Positions 1 through 9,190 of a stretch of 64,000 nt of DNA are shown here, piece after piece. Position 1 is the stretch's first letter; the number at the start of each line of letters is the position of its first letter. The DNA is from Pedobacter mendelii (lineage in GTDB: Bacteria; Bacteroidota; Bacteroidia; Sphingobacteriales; Sphingobacteriaceae), in NCBI RefSeq assembly GCF_014635725.1, contig NZ_BMDJ01000002.1, positions 62,001-126,000 of the forward strand. The letters are read 5' to 3'. The notes beneath the pieces are model-generated. The model saw nothing but the letters and a program-made list of their open reading frames with translations. It did no database searches and was not told where the DNA came from. The position numbers and the translations under genes are program-made.

Positions 1-2499
1 ATAATAACCTATAATGATGCGTACAAGGAAGCAACATATACCGTAAACAGAGATGTTAAAGGTCAATCTTTGTGGGTAGCTTTTCCTAAAGATAACAACA
101 ACCCCGGATCCAGCACTTTAAACGATGGTTTGATTCGTGCGATAGAAACACTTCAAAAAATTATTCTTCCACCTTTTTCTTATGATATACCTTCATCAAA
201 TGCGAAATCGATAGAGCCTAGTTGGTGGCAATTAGAGATAGAGCCAATTGTTGATAAAAATGGAAATGCTGAATTTTTACTCATCAAAACCTTAAATGTT
301 TCCGATCAAGTTTCAGGCAGTAATACCATCAATAAATATATTGAAAGAGAACAAGTTTTAAGCCGAGAATTATCCAATACGCACGAAGAACTTGCTGCAT
401 CAAATGAAGAACTTCAGACAAATCTGGAAGATTTATTAAGTACAAATGAAGCACTAACTACTTCAAGAAAAGATCTTCAAACTTTAAATTTAGCTTTAGA
501 GAATAGAATTGAAGAACGAACAAAAGATCTTGAATATAGTCGTTTACTACTACAAAATATTATATCAACAGCAAATGTTGCAATGACTTTGTTAAAGGGC
601 GAAGATTTAATTATTCAACTACCTAACCCTAAAATGCTTCTTATCTGGCAACGCGATTTAAAAGACGTGGTTGGCAGAAAGATAACTGACGTTTTTCCTG
701 AATTAGCGTATCAGCGTTTTCCAAAACTTTTAGCTAATGTTTTTAATACAGGACAACCCGTAGCCATGCTACAGGTTCCGGTAGATATTTCTATGCCAAC
801 TGGAGAAATAAAGCTTATTTATGTCGATTTTTCTTATGACCCCATATTTGGAACCGATGGAAAAGTTGAATATATATTAGCAACAGTTAATGACATTACA
901 TCTCAAGTTGAAAATTTAATACAGCTTGAAGAAAGTAAATCAGAATTGCAGGCAATAACTGAAGAGTTAGCTGCATCTAACGAAGAATTATCGGCTACCA
1001 ATGAGGAACTGGCAACTACTAACGAAGAATTACAAGAGGCACAAGAAAGCTTGTTTTTAAAAAATGAAATACTTGCGGAAACTGAAGAAAATTTAAATCT
1101 TGCCTTAGCTTCCGGAAATTTAGGAATTTACAGCATAGAACCCTCAACTGGAAAATTTAATATTTCTAAAAAAGCCAGAGAATTCTATGGTTTACCTTTA
1201 AACGAAGAGATTTTATGGGCAGATGTAATAAAAACTGTTGTTCCTGAATATTTGCCGATAATTGAGAAAGCCCGGGCTGATGCCTTAGCTAAACTTATAC
1301 CTTTCGATGTTCAATACCCAATTATTCAAAGCTCTTCAGGAAATAGAAAATGGGTTAGAGTTGTTGGTAAAAGCGTTCCTAAAACAAAACTTAGAGATGC
1401 AAGATTTTTAGGTGTTATTATGGATATAACCGTAGAAGTTAAGCATAGATTAGTCATTGAAGAAAGCGAAGATAGGTTCAGAAACATGGCTGAAGCAACC
1501 GACGTTTTTATTGCTGTAGGAGATGCAACAAGTAATGCAACTTATTTTAATAACGCATGGGTAAGACTTACCGGGCGCTCTATGTCAGAATTATTGGAAT
1601 TAGGCTGGGCAGATTTAATTCATCCTGAAGATAAAGACCGTTATGTAAATATTTACATTTCTGCTTTTGAGAAAAAAGAACCTTTTAAAGCTGAATTTCG
1701 ATTACTTGCAATAGATGGCGAATACAGATGGCTTTTAGCAAATGGAAACCCTCGTTTTAATACCGACGGAGTTTTTATGGGATATATAAGTTCGAATGTG
1801 GATATTACAGAGCTTAAAAAAGATGAATTAAGAAAAAATGATTTCATTGGAATGGTGAGTCACGAGCTTAAAACACCATTAACAGCTATAAGTGGTTTCA
1901 TACAGGTGCTACAATCAAGAGCTAAAAAGAATGATGATAGTTATGCACTAAATGCTTTAAATAGGGCATATAATCAGGTTAGAAAAATGACAACCATGAT
2001 TAATGGCTTTCTTAATGTTTCACGTCTCGAATCTGGCAAGCTTTTAATCGAAAAAAGTAATTTTCAATTAGATGAATTACTTGTTGAGTTAATTGATGAA
2101 AGCGATATTGTGCAATTTTCACATCAGATAATTTTAAGCATCAGCGAACCTGTTCTAATAAATGCCGACCGAGATAAAATTGGAAGTGTGGTATCTAATT
2201 TATTAAGTAATGCGGTCAAATATTCTGCATCGGGTACCAGGATTGATGTTAAATGTGAAATAACTGAGAATAGTGCTTTGGTAAGTGTAATAGATCACGG
2301 TATTGGTATTGATAAGGAAGATTTAGAAAAACTTTTCGATAGATATTACCGCGTAGGGAAACATCATACGGTATCCGGTTTTGGAATTGGTCTTTATCTT
2401 AGTGCTGAAATAATTGAAAGACATAACGGAAAAATCGGTGTGGAAAGCGAAGTTGGAAAAGGCTCTACCTTTTATTTTGAAATCCCATTATCTGTGTAA
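1..2499 (+). CDS. Multi-PAS sensor histidine kinase (5' end outside window)
   Basis: The frame is open from base 1, so the true start lies upstream; an internal TTG at 70 is not a start. The visible 832 residues hold an N-terminal PAS part, a coiled coil rich in EELAASNEEL-type heptads (about 1-based codons 115-175), a second PAS, a second coiled coil of the same type (about 315-350), two more PAS/PAC units, then a kinase core. In the core the phospho-acceptor His of the H-box SHELKTPL is codon 621 (bases 1861-1863). N-box NLLSNAVKYS, G1 DHGIGI and G2 GFGIGLYLS follow, so the ATPase domain looks complete. No transmembrane segment and no receiver domain are visible in this part. The protein should autophosphorylate on His and pass the phosphate to a response regulator that is not in the window. 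The input signal is unknown. Confidence 0.9.
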   Translation: MITYNDAYKEATYTVNRDVKGQSLWVAFPKDNNNPGSSTLNDGLIRAIETLQKIILPPFSYDIPSSNAKSIEPSWWQLEIEPIVDKNGNAEFLLIKTLNVSDQVSGSNTINKYIEREQVLSRELSNTHEELAASNEELQTNLEDLLSTNEALTTSRKDLQTLNLALENRIEERTKDLEYSRLLLQNIISTANVAMTLLKGEDLIIQLPNPKMLLIWQRDLKDVVGRKITDVFPELAYQRFPKLLANVFNTGQPVAMLQVPVDISMPTGEIKLIYVDFSYDPIFGTDGKVEYILATVNDITSQVENLIQLEESKSELQAITEELAASNEELSATNEELATTNEELQEAQESLFLKNEILAETEENLNLALASGNLGIYSIEPSTGKFNISKKAREFYGLPLNEEILWADVIKTVVPEYLPIIEKARADALAKLIPFDVQYPIIQSSSGNRKWVRVVGKSVPKTKLRDARFLGVIMDITVEVKHRLVIEESEDRFRNMAEATDVFIAVGDATSNATYFNNAWVRLTGRSMSELLELGWADLIHPEDKDRYVNIYISAFEKKEPFKAEFRLLAIDGEYRWLLANGNPRFNTDGVFMGYISSNVDITELKKDELRKNDFIGMVSHELKTPLTAISGFIQVLQSRAKKNDDSYALNALNRAYNQVRKMTTMINGFLNVSRLESGKLLIEKSNFQLDELLVELIDESDIVQFSHQIILSISEPVLINADRDKIGSVVSNLLSNAVKYSASGTRIDVKCEITENSALVSVIDHGIGIDKEDLEKLFDRYYRVGKHHTVSGFGIGLYLSAEIIERHNGKIGVESEVGKGSTFYFEIPLSV

Positions 2500-2613
2500 A
2501 TTGTGTTTTGGGTATTGAAAATGATGTACAAAATAAACCCTAAACTTGTCTCATTTAGCCTTTTTGATTTTTAAAATCTTCCTATATCTTTATCATATAA
2601 AAATCAATCATAT

Positions 2614-3039
2614 ATGGCATTAGAGAACACAGCCCCAATTACAATTGAAACAACTGTAAATACTCCTGTAGAAAAAGCTTGGGAATTTTGGAACAATCCG
2701 GTACACATTAAGAATTGGGCTTTTGCATCTCCAGAATGGCATGTACCTCATGCAGAAAATGATTTACGCAAGGGCGGAAAATTTTCGACAACAATGGCAG
2801 CAAAAGATGGAAGTATGAGTTTTGACTTCGGTGGAATTTATACTTCAGTTGATATGTACAAACTAATTGAATACGTGCTTGGCGATGGTAGAAAAGTTAA
2901 AATAGTTTTTGAAGCTGATGCTGATTCAACTAAAATCACTGAAACATTCGACCCGGAAAGTGTAAATCCAATTGAAATGCAGAAAGGCGGCTGGCAGGCA
3001 ATTTTACATAATTTTAAAAAGTACACCGAGACAAACTAA
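2614..3039 (+). CDS. SRPBCC / AHSA1-like domain protein
   Basis: A 141-residue single-domain protein of the START/SRPBCC fold, the family of Aha1-like (activator of Hsp90 ATPase) and polyketide-cyclase-like proteins. Typical features are the opening ITIETTVNTPVEKAWEFWN, the GGKF strand and a C-terminal GGWQAILHNFKKY helix. The family binds hydrophobic ligands in a deep cavity and the substrate cannot be read from sequence. It is cytoplasmic with no signal peptide. It stands alone, 114 bp after the kinase gene, with a plausible Bacteroidetes -7 box (TATCTTTA) just upstream, so it is probably transcribed by itself. Confidence 0.85.
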   Translation: MALENTAPITIETTVNTPVEKAWEFWNNPVHIKNWAFASPEWHVPHAENDLRKGGKFSTTMAAKDGSMSFDFGGIYTSVDMYKLIEYVLGDGRKVKIVFEADADSTKITETFDPESVNPIEMQKGGWQAILHNFKKYTETN

Positions 3040-3217
3040 TTCCAAAAAAATAATCTTTTTAAAATCTCCTTATTAATCAGGGTATTTTTATTTTGTTGAA
3101 AGCTTACTCATTCTTAAGTAACAATTCGATTATTATTTGATTCGCATAATAATTGGTTTGACTTAAATACTCAGATATTGTAATCATAATTTACATTTGT
3201 GGTGTAAATTCTACACT

Positions 3218-3970
3218 ATGCCTCGTATATCGCTTCTTTATTTTACTATTTTACTGTTTTTTATAAGCTCATTCAAGTTAAATACTCAAGCAGGAACCAT
3301 TTCTACCAATGATTTAGACCAGGCAATGGCAAAAAAAAATTCTGATTTAGCACAATTCCAGGCTGCCAAAGCATCATATAAAGAGGTTGGCTCAATACAG
3401 AATTATTTGGAAATCAGAGCCCCTTTTAATGGAATTATTTCTTCGAGGAACGTAAACTTAGGCGCTTATGTTGGGCCTTCGGGCAAAGGTTCAGAGTTAC
3501 CATTATTTACACTTCAGGATCAGAAAAATTTGCGTTTGGCGGTTTCCATACCAGAAGTTTATACAGGATATTTAAAACAGGGAGATGAAGTTACTTTTAC
3601 CGTAAAATCGCTTCCAAGTCAAACTTTTAAAGCAAAGGTTAAACGCTTATCCGGAGCATTGGATTTACGTTTGCGCTCTGAACGCATTGAAATGGATGTT
3701 CCTAATGCGGCTAAAAGATTATTACCAGAAATGGTAGCCGAAATTAATATTCCGCTTCCTGCAAATGCAAACACTTTCATCATCGCTAAAAAAGCATTAT
3801 TAGATACTAGTGAGGGTTTGTATGTGCTAAAAATCGAAAAAAATAAAGCTGTAAAAAAAGGAAGAGAAACTGATGAAAAAGTGGAAATATTTGGAAACTT
3901 AAACGAAGGTGACAAATTAATTGCAGAACCTACAGAAGAAATGCACGAAGGAATGGTCATTAAACCCTAA
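3218..3970 (+). CDS. RND efflux adaptor (HlyD/MFP family), N-terminally shortened
   Basis: 250 residues from the ATG at 3218; an in-frame TTG at 3197 would add only seven unlikely residues. A hydrophobic signal-like segment (about residues 4-18) runs directly into the second helix of the adaptor alpha-hairpin (STNDLDQAMAKKNSDLAQFQ). Next come the second half of the lipoyl domain (YLEIRAPFNGII, about 62-73), the beta-barrel and the membrane-proximal domain. Normal adaptors of 350-400 residues have the first lipoyl half and first hairpin helix before this; here both are missing. No RND pump or TolC partner is nearby; the next gene is an AraC regulator 22 bp downstream. It may be a non-functional remnant or a peculiar half-adaptor. 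The family call is firm, the function doubtful. Confidence 0.7.
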   Translation: MPRISLLYFTILLFFISSFKLNTQAGTISTNDLDQAMAKKNSDLAQFQAAKASYKEVGSIQNYLEIRAPFNGIISSRNVNLGAYVGPSGKGSELPLFTLQDQKNLRLAVSIPEVYTGYLKQGDEVTFTVKSLPSQTFKAKVKRLSGALDLRLRSERIEMDVPNAAKRLLPEMVAEINIPLPANANTFIIAKKALLDTSEGLYVLKIEKNKAVKKGRETDEKVEIFGNLNEGDKLIAEPTEEMHEGMVIKP

Positions 3971-3992
3971 CTTAGTTTAAGGAACTATTATC

Positions 3993-4931
3993 ATGTTGGC
4001 AAAAAGTCAGGAATTTAATGCATTAACAAGAAATGAAACGCTCGAAGATTTTTACAATCGACTTAAAATCATACGTCCCGAAATTCCAACACCAAGTTTA
4101 GGTTTAATAAATGATATCGGTCACTTTAATGTTTTCAATCGCTCTGTAGTTTGTACAAATATGCCTTCTGCATTTAGCAGGCGAGATTTTTATAAAATTT
4201 CTTTAATTATTGGGAATGGAATTTTGCATTATTCCGATAAGCAAATAGAAATAAGAGATAGGGCTTTACTTTTTACTAATCCAAATATTCCTTATTCATG
4301 GGAAAGTACATCGCCAAAACCTAATGGTTATTTCTGTTTGTTTACAGACAATTTTATTCATCATCGTAACGAAAATTTAAGAGAATCTTTGTTGCTGAAA
4401 ATAAATGATAATCCTGTAATTCATATAGATAAACAAAAAGAAGAAAGTATAAAGGAGATTTTCTGTAAAATGGCAAAAGAAATGGATGGTGATTACATTC
4501 ATAAGTATGATTTGTTAAGAAATTATGTACAGCTTATTGCTCATGAAGCACTAAAAATAATACCTAAGGAAAATATTTTTAAACTTAATAATGCTTCAGC
4601 TCGTTTAACAGCACAGTTTATAGAATTATTAGAAAGGCAATTCCCAATTGGCTCAACAGAACATGTATTAGAGTTAAAAACCGCACATGATTTTGCCTTA
4701 AGACTTTTGGTCCATGTAAATCATTTAAATCATGCTGTAAAAGAAGTTACAGGAAAAACCACTTCCGAGCATATTTCTAAACGCATAACTACAGAAGCTG
4801 TCGCTTTGCTAAAACATACCGAATGGAACATAGGGCAAATAGGTTATTGTTTAGGTTTCGAATATCCTGCAAACTTTAACATTTTTTTTAAACGCCAAAT
4901 GGATTGTACACCTAAATCTTTCAGAAATTAA
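3993..4931 (+). CDS. AraC-family transcriptional regulator
   Basis: 312 residues. The N-terminal two thirds have the look of a cupin-like ligand-sensing region (IEIRDRALLFTNPNIPYSWES). The C-terminal 100 residues form the double helix-turn-helix of AraC/XylS proteins, ending with the diagnostic WNIGQIGYCLGFEYPANFN and FFKRQMDCTPKSFR. It follows the shortened efflux adaptor by 22 bp and may share its transcript, so it could once have regulated an efflux system. Its stop codon overlaps the stop of the convergent oxygenase gene. The effector is unknown. Confidence 0.88.
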   Translation: MLAKSQEFNALTRNETLEDFYNRLKIIRPEIPTPSLGLINDIGHFNVFNRSVVCTNMPSAFSRRDFYKISLIIGNGILHYSDKQIEIRDRALLFTNPNIPYSWESTSPKPNGYFCLFTDNFIHHRNENLRESLLLKINDNPVIHIDKQKEESIKEIFCKMAKEMDGDYIHKYDLLRNYVQLIAHEALKIIPKENIFKLNNASARLTAQFIELLERQFPIGSTEHVLELKTAHDFALRLLVHVNHLNHAVKEVTGKTTSEHISKRITTEAVALLKHTEWNIGQIGYCLGFEYPANFNIFFKRQMDCTPKSFRN

Positions 4932-5521
4932 TTTACTTTTAACCAGCCAGTAATACTCATTCTAACAACATTTGTTGTTAAAACTTCATGTTCCAGTTTA
5001 TCGCTTTTAAAAAACACACTTTTGCAATTTACAGGCGAAATATTTTGAGCTATCCCTTTTTTATAAATACACAGTTCTCCACCATCGCCAAGTTTCCATC
5101 CTATATTTAAATAAATTATCATGGAGTATTTTCTGCTGCCGTTATTTTTAAACTGATCGTAATGCTTTTTATAAAAGCTGCCTTTCTGATACATAGTGTA
5201 ATGAAACTCGTATCCTGTAATGCCAGTATAGCAGGTTTGATTTAAGTGAAGTATGAAACTGTCCATCAAATCAAAAAAATCATTTTCATATTGATTGTTA
5301 TGCTTTCTGTCTAACCAATAAATTATGTCACTCCTTACCAGTTTATTTTGGGTAACAATCGGGTTGTTACCTATTCCTGCGGAGAGTAATAAATTATCCT
5401 TATACAATTCGGCGATATTATCTCTTAAATGGGCTGCTAGTTTTAAATTTAAAAAACTTTCTGTAATGCCTACTTCATCATCAATAAAACTATCGATTAA
5501 TGCATTGAAGATTTTTTCCAG
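4928..5521 (-). CDS. 2OG-Fe(II) oxygenase (prolyl 4-hydroxylase-like), probable CTG start
   Basis: A cytoplasmic 2-oxoglutarate/iron dioxygenase. The iron ligands are visible as HYD (H120, D122) and the distal H178 in KLEHEV, and R187 of VVRMSITGW is placed to bind 2-oxoglutarate. With the first standard start (TTG at 5407) the protein is 159 residues and begins inside a conserved-looking helix. The frame stays open upstream to 5573 and reads LEKIFNALIDSFIDDEVG, which looks like a normal family N-terminus with CTG where Met would be expected. I therefore place the start at the CTG (complement of 5519-5521), giving 197 residues. No ATG, GTG or TTG exists in that extension. The alternative is a lost start codon with a shortened TTG-initiated product. 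It converges on the AraC gene with a few bases of overlap. Confidence 0.72.
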   Translation of the reverse strand: MEKIFNALIDSFIDDEVGITESFLNLKLAAHLRDNIAELYKDNLLLSAGIGNNPIVTQNKLVRSDIIYWLDRKHNNQYENDFFDLMDSFILHLNQTCYTGITGYEFHYTMYQKGSFYKKHYDQFKNNGSRKYSMIIYLNIGWKLGDGGELCIYKKGIAQNISPVNCKSVFFKSDKLEHEVLTTNVVRMSITGWLKVN

Positions 5522-5636
5522 TGGGGGGTTGATTAGGATTTTACCTTTTGCAAAATCCTTGGTAAGGTAGTGTTAATTAATATCAGAAAAGCCTTTTAAA
5601 ATTTTACTTTTGATAATTCATATTTGTTTTTCTGTT

Positions 5637-6638
5637 ATGCAAGCTATTTTCCCAGCACAATATTCTACACTGTCTGCTAACGCACTAAATAAATATATTG
5701 CCGAAGCTTATGGCTTAAAAGGCTTTAGCTGCAAATTATTAATTAGAAATGTGAGCGATACCTATATTTTAGAAAATGAAAATCAAAAATTCATATTCAA
5801 GATTTATCGGGATGCACACCGAAAATTTAGTGAAATTGAAGCTGAGGTTGAGCTGCTTAATATACTAAAACAAAATGGACATTCAGTTTCTTATCCGATT
5901 GCAGCTATTTCAGGGAAACAAATACAACAATTTAATGCAATTGAAGGCATCAGAAATGGCATCCTATTTTCTTATGCAGAAGGAAGAGTTATCCACGATT
6001 TAAATGAAAGCCACCTGGTGCAAATTGGTAAGAATATTGCAAAAATACATACCACAAGCTCATCTATGAAGCTTAAAAATGCAAGACCGATTTTGACGTT
6101 TGAAACAACACTTTTGGAACCATTGAAAACCTTGAAACCTCATTTTTTTGAAATGGTAGAAGAATATCAATATCTCGTAGAGGTTTCGAACAAAGTGATT
6201 AAAAAATTTGATGAATTTGATATTTCAAATTTCAGCTATGGCTATTGTCATTACGACTTATTTCCAAAAAATTTCCATTTTGATCTAGCTGGAAAAATCA
6301 CTTTTTTTGATTTTGATTTTGCAGGAGAAGGCTATTTGGTTAATGATTTAATGTCTTTCCTTAATCATTTCTTTTTTCATGTAGTAAATAATATGCTAAC
6401 AGTTCAACAAGCTGAAAAAGATTTTAACACTTTCTTAAATGCTTATAAAACCGTTAGAAATTTAACCGATGATGAAATAAAAGCAATACCATATTTGGGA
6501 ATCACTTTTCATATTTACTTCCTTAAATTCTTTTACGATAATTATGATGATTGGTCAAATTCATTTTTAACGCCAAGATATGTTAAGCATCGAATTGAAT
6601 TAATTAAAAAATGGGTAGAAATGTACTGCAAATTTTAG
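5637..6638 (+). CDS. Phosphotransferase of the APH/choline kinase fold
   Basis: 333 residues from the ATG at 5637. The catalytic loop is CHYDLFPKNFHF (catalytic D207, H205, N212) and the metal-binding motif is FFDFDFAGEG (about D225/D227), as in aminoglycoside phosphotransferases, homoserine kinase ThrB-type enzymes and choline kinases. An N-terminal nucleotide lobe with FIFKIYR carries the ATP-anchoring Lys. It transfers the gamma-phosphate of ATP to a small hydroxyl substrate; the substrate is not evident and the name aminoglycoside kinase would be over-precise. It is a single gene with no clear pathway partners. Confidence 0.83.
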   Translation: MQAIFPAQYSTLSANALNKYIAEAYGLKGFSCKLLIRNVSDTYILENENQKFIFKIYRDAHRKFSEIEAEVELLNILKQNGHSVSYPIAAISGKQIQQFNAIEGIRNGILFSYAEGRVIHDLNESHLVQIGKNIAKIHTTSSSMKLKNARPILTFETTLLEPLKTLKPHFFEMVEEYQYLVEVSNKVIKKFDEFDISNFSYGYCHYDLFPKNFHFDLAGKITFFDFDFAGEGYLVNDLMSFLNHFFFHVVNNMLTVQQAEKDFNTFLNAYKTVRNLTDDEIKAIPYLGITFHIYFLKFFYDNYDDWSNSFLTPRYVKHRIELIKKWVEMYCKF

Positions 6639-6719
6639 ATGCACTAACGTTACAAAACCTTTGTTTTAATTTCAAAATCAGAATGTTATCTTAGCTAACC
6701 ACTTAAAACTTTCATCTCC

Positions 6720-7571
6720 ATGGACCAGAAAATTATTAACCTGTACGATAAGTACACACACAGTCAGCTTAGCAGAAAAGAATTTATGAAAAAGCTTGCT
6801 ATCCTTGCAGGAAGCACAGCATTGGCAGTAACCATTTTACCATTATTGGAAAACAGTTATGCATCAGCTTCAGAATTTTTAAGCGATGACATTACTTCAG
6901 AAGAAATCACTTTCCCTGGTATTGAGGGCGATATGAGAGCTATTTTAGCAAAACCAAAAGGCAAGAAAAACTTAGGTTCGGTATTGGTAATTCATGAAAA
7001 CAGAGGATTAAACCCTCATATTATTGATGTTACCAAAGGAGTTGCGGCAGAAGGATTTATTGCTTTAGGTGTTGATGCGTTATCTCCGCTGGGTGGTACG
7101 CCAACTGATGAGGATAAAGGTCGTGAGTTAATTGGGAAATTAGATCCTGAAAAGAATCTACAGAATTACTTAAAAGGCCTTGAATATCTTCGTAAAATTA
7201 AAGGAGGAAATGGGAAAGTGGGTTGCGTTGGTTTTTGTTGGGGTGGCGGAATGTCGAACAAACTTGCCGTAAACGATCCAAAATTACAAGTCGCTGTTGC
7301 TTATTATGGCGCACAACCAAATGTTGCAGATGTTGCTAAAATAAAAGCGAGTATTATGATGCATTATGGCGGTTTGGATGAACGTATAAATGCAGGTATT
7401 CCAGCTTATGATGCAGCCTTAAAAGCAGCTAGTGTGGATTATAAAATTTTTATTTACGATGGTGTTAATCATGCTTTCAATAACAACACATCTCCAACCA
7501 GATATAATGAAGCCGCAGCAAAATTAGCATGGGGAAGAACAATTGATTTGTTTAAAAGCAAATTGAGTTAA
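6720..7571 (+). CDS. Dienelactone hydrolase family protein, exported
   Basis: 283 residues, alpha/beta hydrolase fold. The nucleophile is C173 in GFCWGG, with D220 (GGLDER) and H251 (NHAF) completing the Cys-Asp-His triad that marks this family rather than Ser esterases. The N-terminus has SRKEFMKKLAILAG followed by a hydrophobic stretch, similar to a Tat signal but with RK instead of RR, so export is likely and the route uncertain. The family hydrolyses cyclic lactones/esters such as dienelactone; no aromatic-degradation genes are near. The next gene, a lipoprotein glycosidase, starts 27 bp on, so the two may be co-transcribed. Confidence 0.88.
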   Translation: MDQKIINLYDKYTHSQLSRKEFMKKLAILAGSTALAVTILPLLENSYASASEFLSDDITSEEITFPGIEGDMRAILAKPKGKKNLGSVLVIHENRGLNPHIIDVTKGVAAEGFIALGVDALSPLGGTPTDEDKGRELIGKLDPEKNLQNYLKGLEYLRKIKGGNGKVGCVGFCWGGGMSNKLAVNDPKLQVAVAYYGAQPNVADVAKIKASIMMHYGGLDERINAGIPAYDAALKAASVDYKIFIYDGVNHAFNNNTSPTRYNEAAAKLAWGRTIDLFKSKLS

Positions 7572-7597
7572 TAATCTTCCTTAACTAATAATCTATA

Positions 7598-9172
7598 ATG
7601 AAAAATACCGCCTCTGCGTTTATAATTCTTTTTGTGCTATGTGCTTGCACGAGAAGTTATAAGCCCGACAAGGTTGATTTAAACCATCAACCAACTAAAC
7701 CATCCGCAGTTACCTTCAAAAATTATCTGGGTGTGAACGCATTTGAATGGGATTTTGTAGAGCAAAATCAATCTAATGTGATTAGCGGACGCAAAATGGC
7801 AATTATCAATTCGTTCGGTGGTATAAGGCATTATCTGGATTGGGACAGGATGGAATCCGAAGAAGGAAAATATACATTTAATCCGACACATTCTGGTGGT
7901 TCTTACTATGATTTAATGTACACCAGTTTAAAAAAAGATAACATTGATGTTTTAGCTTGCATCAAAAACGTTCCCAGTTGGTTTTTAAAAACTTATCCAA
8001 AAGAACAACAAGGTGCTGACAATACTCCTCTTCCATTTGGCTATGATAAAAGCAATCCAGAATCATACTTAGCACAAGCGAAAATGGGTTTTCAGTTTGC
8101 TGCCCGATATGGTTCTAACAAAAACATAGAGCCGGCATTAGTAACCGTTAATACAGCTCCAAGATGGATGGGTGATGATTTGAACAGCGTAAAAATAGGC
8201 TTAAACCTTATTAAATATGTTGAATGCAATAACGAGCCTGACAAATGGTGGGCAGGAAAAAAAGCACAGCAAACTGCAGAAGAATATGCAGCAAACTTAT
8301 CGGCATTTTATGATGGGCATAAAGGCAAACTAGGAAAGAATGTAGGCGTAAAAGCCGCCGACCCAAATATGAATGTCGTAATGGGCGGATTGGGTGATGC
8401 AAAACCAGAATTTGTGGAGAAAATGATTTCATGGTGCAAGAAAAACAGAGGCCTTAAACCTGATGGAACTGTAAATTTATGCTTTGACGTTATCAATTAT
8501 CATTTATATGCAAATGATGCATTTGTTAATAATGGAAAAGCAACGAAAGGCGTTGCCCCAGAATTATCAGAAATTGGTGCAATGGCAGATAAGTTTATAG
8601 AAATGCGAAATAAAAACGCCAAAGATATACCTGTTTGGGTTACTGAAACTGGATATGATGTTGGTAAAACTCCACAATCTGCAATTCCAATATTATCAAA
8701 ATCTTCTTTGATTACCCAGGCAGATTGGAATTTACGGACATCGCTTTTATATGCAAGGCATGGTATTTCTAGATGTATGTTTTACATGCTTGATGATGCA
8801 GGAGGCATAAATAACCCAGTACAATATAGTTCTTCAGGTTTTGTTAACGAGAATGGAACTAAGCGGCCATCTGCAGATTATATGCTGCAGACAAAAAAAA
8901 TACTTGGAGACTATTTTTATTTCAAAACATTAAGTAATGAACCGTTGGTTGATTTATATAAGCTCAAAAAAAAAGAAATCTATGTTTTAACCGTTCCTGA
9001 TCAAAAAGGAAGAAAAGTTAAATATCAGTTAAATTTAGGTTCAGCTAAACATGCCATTATCCATACCTTACAAGCAGGTAAAGAAAATATGCTTAATAAA
9101 AAAGTAAATATAAAAAACGGTAAACTTCAAATCGAAGTAACAGAAACCCCCATTTTTGTAGAGAAAATTTAA
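7598..9172 (+). CDS. Lipoprotein glycoside hydrolase of clan A type
   Basis: 524 residues. A lipobox-like LCAC puts the modified Cys at residue 17, so it should sit on an envelope membrane. The body reads as a TIM-barrel retaining glycosidase: the NEP motif at 212-214 (E213, acid/base) and E350 in WVTETGYD (nucleophile) have the spacing of clan GH-A enzymes, nearest by eye to GH39/GH30-like groups. A C-terminal beta domain of about 80 residues follows. It probably cleaves a plant or microbial polysaccharide in the periplasm or at the surface; the exact family and sugar cannot be fixed. No SusCD pair is adjacent. Confidence 0.75.
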   Translation: MKNTASAFIILFVLCACTRSYKPDKVDLNHQPTKPSAVTFKNYLGVNAFEWDFVEQNQSNVISGRKMAIINSFGGIRHYLDWDRMESEEGKYTFNPTHSGGSYYDLMYTSLKKDNIDVLACIKNVPSWFLKTYPKEQQGADNTPLPFGYDKSNPESYLAQAKMGFQFAARYGSNKNIEPALVTVNTAPRWMGDDLNSVKIGLNLIKYVECNNEPDKWWAGKKAQQTAEEYAANLSAFYDGHKGKLGKNVGVKAADPNMNVVMGGLGDAKPEFVEKMISWCKKNRGLKPDGTVNLCFDVINYHLYANDAFVNNGKATKGVAPELSEIGAMADKFIEMRNKNAKDIPVWVTETGYDVGKTPQSAIPILSKSSLITQADWNLRTSLLYARHGISRCMFYMLDDAGGINNPVQYSSSGFVNENGTKRPSADYMLQTKKILGDYFYFKTLSNEPLVDLYKLKKKEIYVLTVPDQKGRKVKYQLNLGSAKHAIIHTLQAGKENMLNKKVNIKNGKLQIEVTETPIFVEKI

Positions 9173-9190
9173 GACTGACTGGCGTATATA

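Noticed and set aside
3218..4931. Complete efflux operon
   Set aside because: No RND pump or outer-membrane factor is present; only a shortened adaptor and a regulator.
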